Shown: positions 7,557 through 16,024, numbered from the stretch's first letter. The stretch: DNA of 16,393 nt from Bacteroidales bacterium (GCA_003557765.1 PWNO01000276.1:1-16393), one strand, 5' to 3'. Translations and numbers: made by a program. Notes: generated by a model not told the origin, from the sequence alone.

Positions 7557-8858
7557 ATGAATAATCCAGATAAGATGCCCAAACGAAAACGAGCCCCAAA
7601 AACTTCAGTACAGTTTGATATACCTTATATCCAACCCAAAACAGCAAGGCTTGCCAATGGTTTGCCTGTTTATTTTCTTGAAGGGGGGTCTGAAGAATTT
7701 GTTAAGATCGAGTTGGTGTTTTTGTCTGGCAGTCATGACCAGTGCAAACCGCTGGAGGCTTTTTCGGTGATGCGCTTGCTGCGTGCTGGTACGGAAAGCC
7801 GTTCCAGGGAGGAGATCAATGAACAGCTCGACTTTTATAGCGCCCACGTTTCAGCAGACCCGCAAAAAGACATCTCTTCCATCTCCATGTATGTGATGAA
7901 CAAGTACCTCGTGCCTGCCCTTGATGTTTTTAGCGACATCATTGGTTATCCGATATTTCCTGCTGAAGAGGTACGAACGTTTTTAACAAATCAAAAACAG
8001 ATCCATCTCATCAACCAAAAAAAAGTGCAACACCTGGCAAGAACATATTTTGGGGAGCTGATCTACGGTGAGCAGCATCCTTACGGCTACCGGGTAAAAT
8101 CTGATGATTTCGACGCTTTAGGCCCCGACGACCTGCAAGCGTTTCATCGTGAGCACATACATGCAGGCAACGCATTTTTCCTGGTTTCCGGACAAATACC
8201 TCAAGATATGGAAACCCTGCTTGATCGTGCTTTTGGTCATATTGAAGCAAGGCGCAAAAAACCCAGAACAAAGATGGATGCGCCGGGGTTGAGCTCAGGC
8301 CGCAGAAAGGTTCATCTGGAAGTTCCGGATGCTTTGCAGTCAGCCATCCGTGTGGGAAAGCAGCTTTTTAACCGCACCCATCCGGCATATCACCGTCTGA
8401 AAATTACCAATGCCCTGTTGGGAGGGTATTTTGGTTCGCGATTGATGCAGAATCTGCGGCAGGACAAAGGGTATACTTACGGTATCAACTCCAGTCTGAT
8501 TTCCCTGGTTAGAGGCGGCTATTTCTTTATTGCCACCCAGGCAGGCTCCAAGGTTACCAACGCTGCTTTGGAAGAGATATACAAAGAACTGAAAAACCTT
8601 CAAACACTTCCGGCCGGTGAAGAAGAGCTCAATTCCCTGAAAAGCTATTTGTCTGGAAGCTTTCTGAGGTCTTTTGATGGGCCACTCGCCCAGAGCGAGC
8701 GGTTTAAAGAGCTACAAGTCTTTGGACTCGACCATTCACATTATGATGAATACCTGGATACACTTAAAACAATCACTGCAGATGATATTATAGAGTGCGC
8801 CTCACACTACCTGCGTGAAGAAGACATGATGGAAGTGATCGCCGGACGTTCCCATTAA
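7557..8858 (+). CDS. M16 family peptidase-like protein, non-catalytic (alpha-type) subunit
   Basis: A full-length (433 residues) M16B relative whose active site is lost. Where the zinc motif should stand, after LVFLSGSHD (53-61), the sequence is FSVMRLLRAGTESRS (69-83) with no HxxEH. The C-terminal half keeps the conserved Arg/Tyr element: GGYFGSRLMQNLR (289-301) and KGYTYG (304-309), so Arg301 and Tyr308 are the likely pair that binds substrate backbone. Two-gene M16B systems usually combine one catalytic subunit lacking a strong R/Y pair with one inactive subunit carrying it. With the zinc-bearing gene upstream, this fits such a heterodimer. The ATG at 7557 lacks a Shine-Dalgarno sequence; an ATG seven codons on (7575) would also preserve all domains. 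The 426-base gap to the first subunit is unusually long for partners. Confidence 0.9.
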   Translation: MNNPDKMPKRKRAPKTSVQFDIPYIQPKTARLANGLPVYFLEGGSEEFVKIELVFLSGSHDQCKPLEAFSVMRLLRAGTESRSREEINEQLDFYSAHVSADPQKDISSISMYVMNKYLVPALDVFSDIIGYPIFPAEEVRTFLTNQKQIHLINQKKVQHLARTYFGELIYGEQHPYGYRVKSDDFDALGPDDLQAFHREHIHAGNAFFLVSGQIPQDMETLLDRAFGHIEARRKKPRTKMDAPGLSSGRRKVHLEVPDALQSAIRVGKQLFNRTHPAYHRLKITNALLGGYFGSRLMQNLRQDKGYTYGINSSLISLVRGGYFFIATQAGSKVTNAALEEIYKELKNLQTLPAGEEELNSLKSYLSGSFLRSFDGPLAQSERFKELQVFGLDHSHYDEYLDTLKTITADDIIECASHYLREEDMMEVIAGRSH

Positions 8859-9230
8859 CCCATTATCGAACCTTCCATAGAGATACCCTGAACCGTATCT
8901 GCAAACACCTGAACCCGTTATCCTGATTTTTTATGATGGTAAGTCTTGGCTGATTCCACAAAACAGCACATAATATGAAGATCAGACACCACATCCTTGA
9001 ACCCGGCAACTGGCATAACAATGCTATTGTTTCCCGTGGCAAAGGGTTTTGCAGCAGGAAGAACCCAAGACTAAAATAACCCGGGGGCTCCTCACACCAG
9101 GCCAATCTCTTCCAACACTTCTGACTGCAAAAGATACGGCATATAAAATCCCCAACAGGCTTTTGGTTTTTTAACAAAAATTTTTGGTATATTTTTCCTA
9201 CTTTCGCAGATTAAATTAACCCACCAAGCC
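8859..9230. other. 372-base gap before guaB, possibly with an untranslated RNA
   Basis: No gene is supported. Hairpins AACAAT/ATTGTT (9017-9022, 9026-9031) and GCAAA/TTTGC (9039-9043, 9048-9052) follow each other closely. CCAA (9153-9155 region) with TTGG and T6 (9163-9172) resembles a weak terminator. The last 60 bases are very AT-rich, with TACTTTCG at 9199-9206, one mismatch from the TAnnTTTG -7 box, as a possible guaB promoter; no matching -33 was found. Confidence 0.35.
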
Positions 9231-10700
9231 ATGTATTCTTACCAGGAAAAATTTACCGGCGAAGCGCTTACCTATGATGATGTGCTGCTGGTCCCGGCAT
9301 ATTCTGAGGTATTGCCGCGCAACGTGGATACACGCACATGGTTTTCACGCAACATTCAGTTGAAGATCCCTGTGGTTTCGGCTGCCATGGATACAGTCAC
9401 TGAATCCAGGATGGCCATTGCCCTTGCCCAGGAAGGCGGGATTGGGGTGCTGCACAAAAATATGAGCATAGCAGATCAGGCATTGAAGGTAAGAAAGGTA
9501 AAGCGCTCCGAGAATGGGATGATTATTGATCCGATCACCCTTCATGAAGATGCTTTGATCAGTGATGCACTTGAGATCATGAGGGAGAATAATATTGGGG
9601 GTATTCCGGTGGTCAGCGATTCCAACAGGTTGGTAGGCATTGTGACCAATCGCGATCTTCGTTTTGAAAAAGACCATAATCGGCCTGTGGAACATGTAAT
9701 GACCCGTGACAATCTTATCACCACACGTGAATTTATTGACTTTGAGGATGCTGAAGAAATACTACAGGAACATAAGATTGAAAAATTACCTGTTGTGGAT
9801 GACGATTATCATCTGGTGGGCTTAATCACCTATCGAGATATCATCAAAATCAAGGAGCGTCCAAATGCCTGCAAAGACGAGCGCGGCAGGCTCAGGGTAG
9901 CTGCTGCGGTGGGTATAACCCCGGATACGATGCAAAGGGTGCAGGCTTTGGTTAAGGAAGGGGTCGATGCTGTGGTTGTAGACACTGCACATGGCCATAG
10001 CCGGGGCGTGTTGGAAATGGTGAAAGCAATCAAGGCAGCTTTTCCGGATCTTGATATTGTGGCTGGTAACATTGCAACGGCCGAGGCAGCAGGTGATCTC
10101 ATGAAGGCCGGTGTGGATGGTGTAAAAGTAGGTATTGGCCCGGGAAGTATTTGCACAACGCGCATTGTAGCAGGTGTGGGTGTGCCCCAGCTTACTGCCG
10201 TCTATGATGTGGCCAGCATGCTTAAGGATTCCGGTATTCCGGTAATAGCAGATGGTGGCATTCGTTATACCGGAGATATCGTAAAGGCCATAGCGGCCGG
10301 GGCATCATCCATTATGGCAGGATCTATGTTTGCAGGAGTGGAAGAATCCCCGGGAGAAACTGTCATCTATGAGGGGCGAAAATATAAGACCTATCGTGGG
10401 ATGGGTAGCATCGAAGCCATGCAGCAGGGGTCGAAAGACCGCTATTTTCAGGATGTGGAAGACGATATTAAAAAACTTGTTCCGGAAGGCATAGCCGGAC
10501 GCGTTCCATACAAAGGAACACTATCAGAAGTGATCCATCAAATGGTAGGCGGCTTAAGGGCTGGAATGGGATATTGCGGTGCCGAAAACATCTCCAGACT
10601 GCAGGAAGCAAAGTTTACCAGAATCACAAATTCCGGTGTCAGGGAAGGTCATGTGCATGATGTGACCATCACCAGTGAGGCCCCAAATTATAGCAGATGA
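9231..10700 (+). CDS. guaB: Inosine-5'-monophosphate dehydrogenase
   Basis: Oxidises IMP to XMP with NAD+, the committed step of GTP synthesis, in the cytoplasm. The 489-residue length is standard. The TIM-barrel start [17 protein letters not shown] (13-29) and [13 protein letters not shown] (46-58) are diagnostic. A Bateman module of two CBS domains covers about 97-205 ([33 protein letters not shown]). The catalytic loop [15 protein letters not shown] (301-315) puts the nucleophile at Cys308, and [10 protein letters not shown] (341-350) and YRGMGS (388-393) bind IMP phosphate and base. GRVPYKG (423-429) supplies the Arg-Tyr of the mobile flap. The start at 9231 gives the usual short N-terminus. 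It precedes the foldase genes by 52 bases, the order seen in many Bacteroidales genomes. Confidence 0.98.
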   Translation: MYSYQEKFTGEALTYDDVLLVPAYSEVLPRNVDTRTWFSRNIQLKIPVVSAAMDTVTESRMAIALAQEGGIGVLHKNMSIADQALKVRKVKRSENGMIIDPITLHEDALISDALEIMRENNIGGIPVVSDSNRLVGIVTNRDLRFEKDHNRPVEHVMTRDNLITTREFIDFEDAEEILQEHKIEKLPVVDDDYHLVGLITYRDIIKIKERPNACKDERGRLRVAAAVGITPDTMQRVQALVKEGVDAVVVDTAHGHSRGVLEMVKAIKAAFPDLDIVAGNIATAEAAGDLMKAGVDGVKVGIGPGSICTTRIVAGVGVPQLTAVYDVASMLKDSGIPVIADGGIRYTGDIVKAIAAGASSIMAGSMFAGVEESPGETVIYEGRKYKTYRGMGSIEAMQQGSKDRYFQDVEDDIKKLVPEGIAGRVPYKGTLSEVIHQMVGGLRAGMGYCGAENISRLQEAKFTRITNSGVREGHVHDVTITSEAPNYSR

Positions 10701-10752
10701 CAAAGTGAAACATCGAATGGATATAACATTAATCTTAACTAAACAAAGTGTC

Positions 10753-12477
10753 ATGCGAACTATTTTTCTTTCTTTAATCATCCCCATTTACCTTTTGTCT
10801 GTTACATCATTGCATGCAGCTGATCGTGAAGACAAGGTCCTCATACGCATTGATGACAGGGAGATAACGAAATCCGAATTCCTTGATGTTTACAGGAAAA
10901 ATAATATTGAGTCTTTTGTGGCAGAGCCGAAGGAAGTGGATGAATACCTGCACATGTATGTGAACTTCAGGCTAAAAGTTAAAGCTGCAAAAGCGCAGGG
11001 GCTGGATACGGTCAGCAGCTTTGTTGATGAGTTGAAGGGATACAGGGAGCAACTTGCACAGAAATACCTGGTTGATCACGATGTTACAGAAAAACTGATT
11101 AAAGAAGCCTGGGAGCGTTCACAATACGATGTGCGCGCCTCACATATCCTGATTAATCTTCCAGCATATGCTGCACCGGAAGATACAATGGAAGTATATC
11201 AAAAACTGCTTGAACTCCGTGAGCGTATATTATCCGGAGAGGCATTTGGCGACCTTGCCAGAAAATACTCTGATGATTCGTTAGCCGATGATCAACCTGC
11301 TGCTGGCAACAGACCTGCCAGAAGAGGCAATGAAGGAGACTTGGGTTATTTCACTGTGTTTAATATGGTATATCCCTTTGAAACAGCTGCCTACAACACG
11401 GAACCAGGAGATGTCTCCATGCCTGTCAGAACCAGCTTTGGCTACCATATCGTGAAGGTTACCAATCGCATACCTGCCATTGGACAGGCCAAGGTTGCCC
11501 ACATTATGCTGATGACGCCCGATAACATTAGCGAGGAAGAATTGGAGGGAAAAGAGCAATTGATATATGAACTGCATAAAAAACTGACGGATGATGAAGC
11601 GCTGTTTGAAGAGCTTGTGTCCGAATACTCAGAGGACCGTCGATCTGCGCAAAGGGGAGGTGAGATGCCCCCTTTTACTTCTAACAGAATGGTGCCTCAA
11701 TTTATTGAGAAGATCTCCGAAATGCATGAAACAGGTCAAATATCCGAGCCCGTCAGGTCAGATTTTGGATGGCATATCATTAAACTGCTTGAAAAAAACC
11801 CACCACCCGACTTCGAGGAAGCTTATGCGGATCTTCAGAATAGGATGCAAAGAGAGACCAGATCAGAATTAAGCCAGGAAGTTGTGATCGAACGACTAAA
11901 GAAAGAATACCAATTTGAAAAAAATACAGATGCGCTCATGGCTTTAGATAAGGTTGTGGACGAAAGAATTTTTCAGGGCAAATGGGACCCGGAAGCTGCG
12001 ACTGGCATGGACGATTTCATCTTTGGGTTTGCAGACAATAAATACACGCAGGAAGACTTTGTACAATATCTTGATGCAAATCAAAGAAACCATAACCTTA
12101 CCAGTATACCTGGTTTATTGTACAAATATCTGGACAAGATGGTCACAGAGGAAATCCTTGATTACGAAAAGCAAAACCTGGAAAAAAAATACCCGGAGTT
12201 CAAAAAAGTCATGCAAGAATATCATGATGGCATCTTACTTTTTGAAATCACCAACCAGGAAGTATGGTCAAAAGCTACCACCGACAGCACTGGATTGGAA
12301 ATGTTTTTTGAAAAGCACCGGGAAAAATATGATGCTGAAGGCGTATCAGAGATTCGTGGCAAGGTTATTGCCGATTACCAGCAATACCTTGAAAAAAAGT
12401 GGCTTGACAGGTTAAGAGAGGAATATGAGGTATGGATCAATGATGATTTGCTTGAATCCATTAAATCAGCACAATAA
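10753..12477 (+). CDS. Periplasmic peptidyl-prolyl isomerase with two parvulin domains
   Basis: An exported folding helper for envelope proteins. I place the start at ATG 10753: it gives a clear signal peptide (MRTIFLSLIIPIYLLSVTSLHA, cut near residue 22), whereas the open frame upstream to 10675 overlaps guaB and adds a charged tail. Protein length is 574. An N-terminal helical SurA-N-like part (30-125) precedes parvulin domain 1 (about 127-238: VRASHILI, FGDLARKYSDD, GDLGYF, SFGYHIVKV) and parvulin domain 2 (about 246-347: KVAHIMLM, SEYSEDRRSAQRGGEM, DFGWHIIKL). A helical C-terminus follows. Relatives in Bacteroidetes are usually longer, with a third region before the final 'ADYQ.YLEK.W...LR..Y'; here KYDAEG (525-530) joins almost directly to that ending. 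It is nine bases from the next gene, so co-expression is very likely. Confidence 0.9.
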   Translation: MRTIFLSLIIPIYLLSVTSLHAADREDKVLIRIDDREITKSEFLDVYRKNNIESFVAEPKEVDEYLHMYVNFRLKVKAAKAQGLDTVSSFVDELKGYREQLAQKYLVDHDVTEKLIKEAWERSQYDVRASHILINLPAYAAPEDTMEVYQKLLELRERILSGEAFGDLARKYSDDSLADDQPAAGNRPARRGNEGDLGYFTVFNMVYPFETAAYNTEPGDVSMPVRTSFGYHIVKVTNRIPAIGQAKVAHIMLMTPDNISEEELEGKEQLIYELHKKLTDDEALFEELVSEYSEDRRSAQRGGEMPPFTSNRMVPQFIEKISEMHETGQISEPVRSDFGWHIIKLLEKNPPPDFEEAYADLQNRMQRETRSELSQEVVIERLKKEYQFEKNTDALMALDKVVDERIFQGKWDPEAATGMDDFIFGFADNKYTQEDFVQYLDANQRNHNLTSIPGLLYKYLDKMVTEEILDYEKQNLEKKYPEFKKVMQEYHDGILLFEITNQEVWSKATTDSTGLEMFFEKHREKYDAEGVSEIRGKVIADYQQYLEKKWLDRLREEYEVWINDDLLESIKSAQ

Positions 12478-12486
12478 CTGTTTAGC

Positions 12487-13368
12487 ATGAACAATTTGTT
12501 TTTCCGGCACAACTTTGGGACAATAACACGTATCCTGATCATCTTTGCCGCCATGATGCCGCTTAGTTGCAGCCTCATTGAATTCCGGCCAGATGATAAA
12601 CTGCTTGCTGAGGTTTATGGCAACAGGCTTTATCTGTATGATATTCAGGGTATCGTTCCTGCTGGAATTGCACCAGAAGACAGTGCTGCAATGGTAAAAA
12701 GATATGTAAGCCGTTGGGTTGATCAGCAGGTCTATACCCACCATGCTAAAGAATATGCCAACCTGGAAACGATGCATATCGAACAACGCGTAAAGGACTA
12801 CAGAAACGCCTTGATTGTGTATGCCTTTGAACAAGATCTTGTGAAAAACGAATTAGATACCACTGTCACAGATGAAGAAATCAGCAGCTACTTCGATATC
12901 CATCAGGAGCGTTTAAGGGTACGTAATACGATTGTGGCAGTGAATTTTATAAAACTACCCCACAATACGGGAGCTGTGCGCCAAATCCGTTCCCTATACA
13001 GGTCAGATGCCGAAGACGATTTGCAACAACTTGAGAATCTTAGCCTGGAACATGCTGCAAGCTATCATATTGATCCTGAACATTGGATTGTCTTTAATGA
13101 TCTCATCAAAGAGCTGCCGCTTGATGTAGGTGATCCGGTTTCATTTTTAAATAACAACCGTTTTGTGGAAATAACAGATGACTATTATCGTTACTTTTTA
13201 TATATCCATGATTTCCGCGTGAGAGGAGATCAATCTCCCAAAGCTTTTGAGAAAGAAAACATCAGGCAGCGTATTCTGAGCAAAAGAAAAAAAGATTTTT
13301 TGCAAAATCGCAGGCGCGACATGTTTAATAGTGCAATTGAAGGCAATCATGTGGAAGTGTTTTATTAA
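12487..13368 (+). CDS. SurA-N-like lipoprotein without an isomerase domain
   Basis: A 293-residue probable lipoprotein. The N-terminus ends its hydrophobic stretch with AAMMPLSCS, making Cys28 the likely lipidated residue (a relaxed lipobox). Residues about 35-140 resemble the helical chaperone part of SurA/PpiC proteins: LLAEVYGNRLYLYDIQGI, a long helix with 'RYVSRWVDQQVYTHHA', then 'DTTVTDEEISSYFDIHQERL' (about 122-141), the usual 'T.EE...YF..H...' hinge that precedes a parvulin domain. The parvulin motifs HILI and SGYH are absent, and the remaining 150 residues match nothing I recognise. It lies between two true parvulin genes, nine bases after the first and 25 before surA, so a shared role in outer-membrane protein folding is inferred. 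Confidence 0.75.
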   Translation: MNNLFFRHNFGTITRILIIFAAMMPLSCSLIEFRPDDKLLAEVYGNRLYLYDIQGIVPAGIAPEDSAAMVKRYVSRWVDQQVYTHHAKEYANLETMHIEQRVKDYRNALIVYAFEQDLVKNELDTTVTDEEISSYFDIHQERLRVRNTIVAVNFIKLPHNTGAVRQIRSLYRSDAEDDLQQLENLSLEHAASYHIDPEHWIVFNDLIKELPLDVGDPVSFLNNNRFVEITDDYYRYFLYIHDFRVRGDQSPKAFEKENIRQRILSKRKKDFLQNRRRDMFNSAIEGNHVEVFY

Positions 13369-13393
13369 CAAGCAAATAAAAGGAATAATTTAT

Positions 13394-14752
13394 ATGTGTA
13401 AGCACGTGCAATTAATTACAGCCTTATTTTTTATGCTGCTGATGCCGCATCATCAAGGCTACGCACAACAAAAAATTGTTGTGGACCATGTCGTTGGCGT
13501 GGTTGGCAGGAACGCCATTTTAAAGTCTGAGTTGATGGATCAGAAAGTCCAGGTTCAGGCTCAGGGCGTTGAGCTTGGGGATGACCCATTATGCACAATG
13601 CTGGATGACCTGATGTTTCAAAAATTGCTTTACAATCAGGCAATGATCGATAGCATTGAGGTGAATGATTCGGAAATTGAGATGGAGATTGAAAGGCGGC
13701 TGCGTTTCTTTATACAGCAAATTGGCTCCAGAGAGCGCCTGGAAGAATACTATGGACAAACTGTTGACGAGCTGCGTGAAGAGTTCTGGGACCCGATCAG
13801 GGAGCAAATGATCAGTCAGCGCATGGAGTCACAAATTACCCGAAATGTGTCGGTCACACCATCTGAAGTCAGGGCATTCTTTGAGGCGTTGTCTGATGAT
13901 GATATTCCTATGGTGGAAAGTGAGCTTTCCCTTGCCAAAATTATGATTGAACCCTATGTGGAGGCAGAAGAGGTGCAGCAAGTAAAAGAAAGGCTGGAGG
14001 GTTACCGCCAGCGTATTATTGACGGAGAGAATTTTCGGACCCTGGCCATATTGTACTCTGACGACCCTGGCACAGCGCGCCGGGGTGGAGAATTAGGTTT
14101 TGTCAGGCGTGGTGAACTTCATCCCGAATTCGAAGCAGTGGCTTTTAGCCTTGAACCAGGAGAGGTCTCCGGTATCGTTGAAACACGCTCAGGCTATCAC
14201 ATCATTCAGCCTATCGAACGAAGGGGTGAGGAAGTCAACGTAAGACATCTGTTGCTCAGACCCCAGGTTTCACCCGAAGTGGAGCAAGAAACCATAAACA
14301 AACTTGACAGTATCCGAAACGCCATCATGAGTGGCAACATCACCTTTCGTGATGCAGCGCGTCAGTACTCAGATCATAGAAGTGCCAACAGTGGAGGTAT
14401 TATGGTTAATCCTTATACGGGAACCACAAGGTTTCAAACCGATGAACTTGACCCCAATCTTTTTTTTGTTGTTGACAGGCTTGAGGTTGGTGAAATATCC
14501 CGACCCATGCAAACCATGACAGAAAATGGTGATCAGGCATTTCAGATTGTCACTGTGAGAGAAAGGGTAGACCCCCATCCTGCTAATCTGCAACAGGACT
14601 ATGACTTTATCAAAAATCTGGCATTAAAAGAAAAAAAGGATAAAAAACTTGATGAATGGGTTAAAGGCAGACTGAAAAGCACTTATATTACCGTTCATGA
14701 GGATTATAAATACTGCGGGTTTGACTATGATTGGCTTAAGTATGCAAGATGA
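13394..14752 (+). CDS. surA: SurA-like periplasmic chaperone/peptidyl-prolyl isomerase
   Basis: Escorts unfolded outer-membrane proteins through the periplasm. I chose ATG 13394, preceded by AAAAGGA (13378-13384), because it opens a signal peptide (MCKHVQLITALFFMLLM, cut near YAQ, 23-25); the frame's earlier GTG at 13331 overlaps the previous gene. Domains: SurA N-terminal helical chaperone (about 28-170: VDHVVGVVGRNAILKSEL, LLYNQAMIDSIEV), parvulin 1 (about 177-277: LSLAKIMI, ILYSDDPGTARRGGELGF, RSGYHIIQP) and parvulin 2 (about 282-391: NVRHLLLRP, ARQYSDHRSANSGGIM). The second domain has lost the canonical 'GYHI', reading DQAFQIVTV. Length is 452. The C-terminus 'YKYCGFDYDWLKYAR' is the family ending, and the stop codon TGA lies inside repeat copy C. 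Confidence 0.9.
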   Translation: MCKHVQLITALFFMLLMPHHQGYAQQKIVVDHVVGVVGRNAILKSELMDQKVQVQAQGVELGDDPLCTMLDDLMFQKLLYNQAMIDSIEVNDSEIEMEIERRLRFFIQQIGSRERLEEYYGQTVDELREEFWDPIREQMISQRMESQITRNVSVTPSEVRAFFEALSDDDIPMVESELSLAKIMIEPYVEAEEVQQVKERLEGYRQRIIDGENFRTLAILYSDDPGTARRGGELGFVRRGELHPEFEAVAFSLEPGEVSGIVETRSGYHIIQPIERRGEEVNVRHLLLRPQVSPEVEQETINKLDSIRNAIMSGNITFRDAARQYSDHRSANSGGIMVNPYTGTTRFQTDELDPNLFFVVDRLEVGEISRPMQTMTENGDQAFQIVTVRERVDPHPANLQQDYDFIKNLALKEKKDKKLDEWVKGRLKSTYITVHEDYKYCGFDYDWLKYAR

Positions 14753-14847
14753 AACCTCCATACCAAAGAATTGACAAGCAGGAGAATGTTTGTCTAATGG
14801 AGATTTGGCCTGTCCAAGCTCGCAAGGTGCACAGTTCATGTGACCGA
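14749..14847 (-). repeat. Dispersed intergenic repeat, copy C (99 bp)
   Basis: The reverse complement aligns to copy A over all 99 bases without a gap (76 identical). The surA stop codon (14750-14752) is formed by the ATGAAAC end of the element. The internal stem is AAACCTCCAT (14752-14761) with ATGGAGATTT (14797-14806), and inside it GACAA (14773-14777) pairs with TTGTC (14790-14794). On the minus strand the outer stem is fully paired with one G-U; on the plus strand the same position is a C-A mismatch. Confidence 0.8.
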
Positions 14848-14922
14848 AATATCTGACAGCGTCTTATTGTCTGCAAATGAAGCGAGATTGCTTGCTGATC
14901 GCTAATGATTTATTGATTTAAA

Positions 14923-15897
14923 ATGTGGAATATGAAGTTTTCTTCAGATGTGGAAGCCCTTGATGCCCTGGCAGAAAAATATAACACCCTGAAAGGTGAG
15001 ATTGGAAAGGTGATCATAGGACAGGATGATGTTGTAAAAAATGTGATTATATCAATATTTAGCAAAGGGCACTGTCTGTTGGTGGGTGTGCCCGGTTTGG
15101 CAAAAACCTTGCTGGTTAATACCATTTCAAAAGTGCTGGGCCTTAAATACAGCAGAATTCAGTTTACCCCGGACCTCATGCCCTCCGATATTATTGGCAC
15201 AGAGATTCTTGACGAGACAAGGAATTTCCGGTTTGTGAAAGGACCTTTATTTGCCAATATTATCCTTGCTGATGAGATTAACCGAACACCCCCAAAAACA
15301 CAATCAGCCCTGCTAGAGGCTATGCAGGAACGTTCAGTGACGGCAGCAGGCTCGACATATCGGCTGCATGAGCCATTCTTTGTGCTTGCCACCCAGAACC
15401 CTATCGAGCAAGAAGGAACCTATCCGCTGCCTGAGGCACAACTCGACCGATTTATGTTTAATGTCTACCTCGAATACCCCTCTTTTCAGGAGGAATTGGA
15501 AGTGGTAAAATCTACCACAGCAGATAAAACATTTGCATTGGATGTGGTAATGCAGGCTGATGAAATCCTGTTTTTTCAGGATTTGATAAGGAAGGTGCCG
15601 GTAACAGATCATGTTATGGAATATGCCGTGAACCTTGCAGCTAAAACACGTCCCAAAGCAGAACGGTCACACCAAATGGCAGATGAATATATCCACTGGG
15701 GAGCAGGACCAAGAGCTTCACAATATCTCATCATCGGGGCAAAATGTCATGCAGCGCTTAATGGTAAATATGCACCGGATATTGAAGATGTGAATGCCAT
15801 TGCCTACTCTGTGCTGGTACACCGCATTGTGCGAAATTTTAAGGCAGAAGCCGAAGATGTGAGCGTGGAGAAAATCGTGAGTGCTTTCCTCGAATAG
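14923..15897 (+). CDS. MoxR-family AAA+ ATPase
   Basis: A cytoplasmic AAA+ ATPase of the MoxR group, chaperone-like proteins that often act with VWA-domain partners. Walker A is GVPGLAKT (55-62), Walker B is IILADEIN (113-120) followed by RTPPKTQSALLEAMQER, the MoxR hallmark, and sensor 1 is FVLATQNPIEQEGTYPLPEA. The lid region contains WGAGPRASQYLI, also typical. Length (324) is normal. An in-frame ATG three codons downstream (14932) is an equally good start. In most Bacteroidetes moxR is followed by a DUF58 protein and VWA/Bat genes; here a rRNA operon follows instead. It is 170 bases from surA, with repeat copy C filling much of the gap. Confidence 0.95.
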   Translation: MWNMKFSSDVEALDALAEKYNTLKGEIGKVIIGQDDVVKNVIISIFSKGHCLLVGVPGLAKTLLVNTISKVLGLKYSRIQFTPDLMPSDIIGTEILDETRNFRFVKGPLFANIILADEINRTPPKTQSALLEAMQERSVTAAGSTYRLHEPFFVLATQNPIEQEGTYPLPEAQLDRFMFNVYLEYPSFQEELEVVKSTTADKTFALDVVMQADEILFFQDLIRKVPVTDHVMEYAVNLAAKTRPKAERSHQMADEYIHWGAGPRASQYLIIGAKCHAALNGKYAPDIEDVNAIAYSVLVHRIVRNFKAEAEDVSVEKIVSAFLE

Positions 15898-15961
15898 AAG
15901 GAAGTCGAAAGCAAGCAGCTGCCCGGCATTTTCCAACAGCCCGCAACCCGCCGAATCCCCG

Positions 15962-16024
15962 GACTTTTAGACCTTTTGACTTTTCGACCTTTGGACATTT
16001 GTCTTTTCGTCCTTTTGTCTTTGC
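15962..16024. repeat. Degenerate 8-bp tandem array, eight units
   Basis: Units in order: GACTTTTA, GACCTTTT, GACTTTTC, GACCTTTG, GACATTT (seven bases), GTCTTTTC, GTCCTTTT, GTCTTTGC. The consensus is G[A/T]C[T/C]TTTN, with the last three units switching A to T at position 2. The regular period through imperfect units points to an old, diverging tandem expansion. Confidence 0.8.

Noticed and set aside
3700..8849. CGCCGGACGT shared by 3700-3709 and 8840-8849
   Set aside because: One copy is inside the end of a coding sequence; ten-base matches are expected many times by chance in a window of this size.
8975..9079. A 34-codon plus-strand frame starting with ATG
   Set aside because: Short, without a ribosome binding site, and of low-complexity basic composition; nothing supports translation.
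8863..9177. A 104-codon minus-strand frame across the gap before guaB
   Set aside because: Composition is unlike the neighbouring genes (many Cys, Trp and Arg), it has no recognisable domain or upstream promoter, and it fills a region better explained as regulatory or RNA-coding.
10675..10752. Upstream extension of the PPIase, overlapping guaB
   Set aside because: It would put 26 charged residues in front of a good signal peptide; ATG 10753 is the better start.
13331..13393. GTG-started extension of SurA overlapping the previous gene
   Set aside because: ATG 13394 has an AAAAGGA site upstream and opens directly onto the signal peptide.
5537..14847. CRISPR or integron attC interpretation of the dispersed repeat
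   Set aside because: The copies are kilobases apart with genes between them, not arrayed with spacers, and they lack the attC end sequences.
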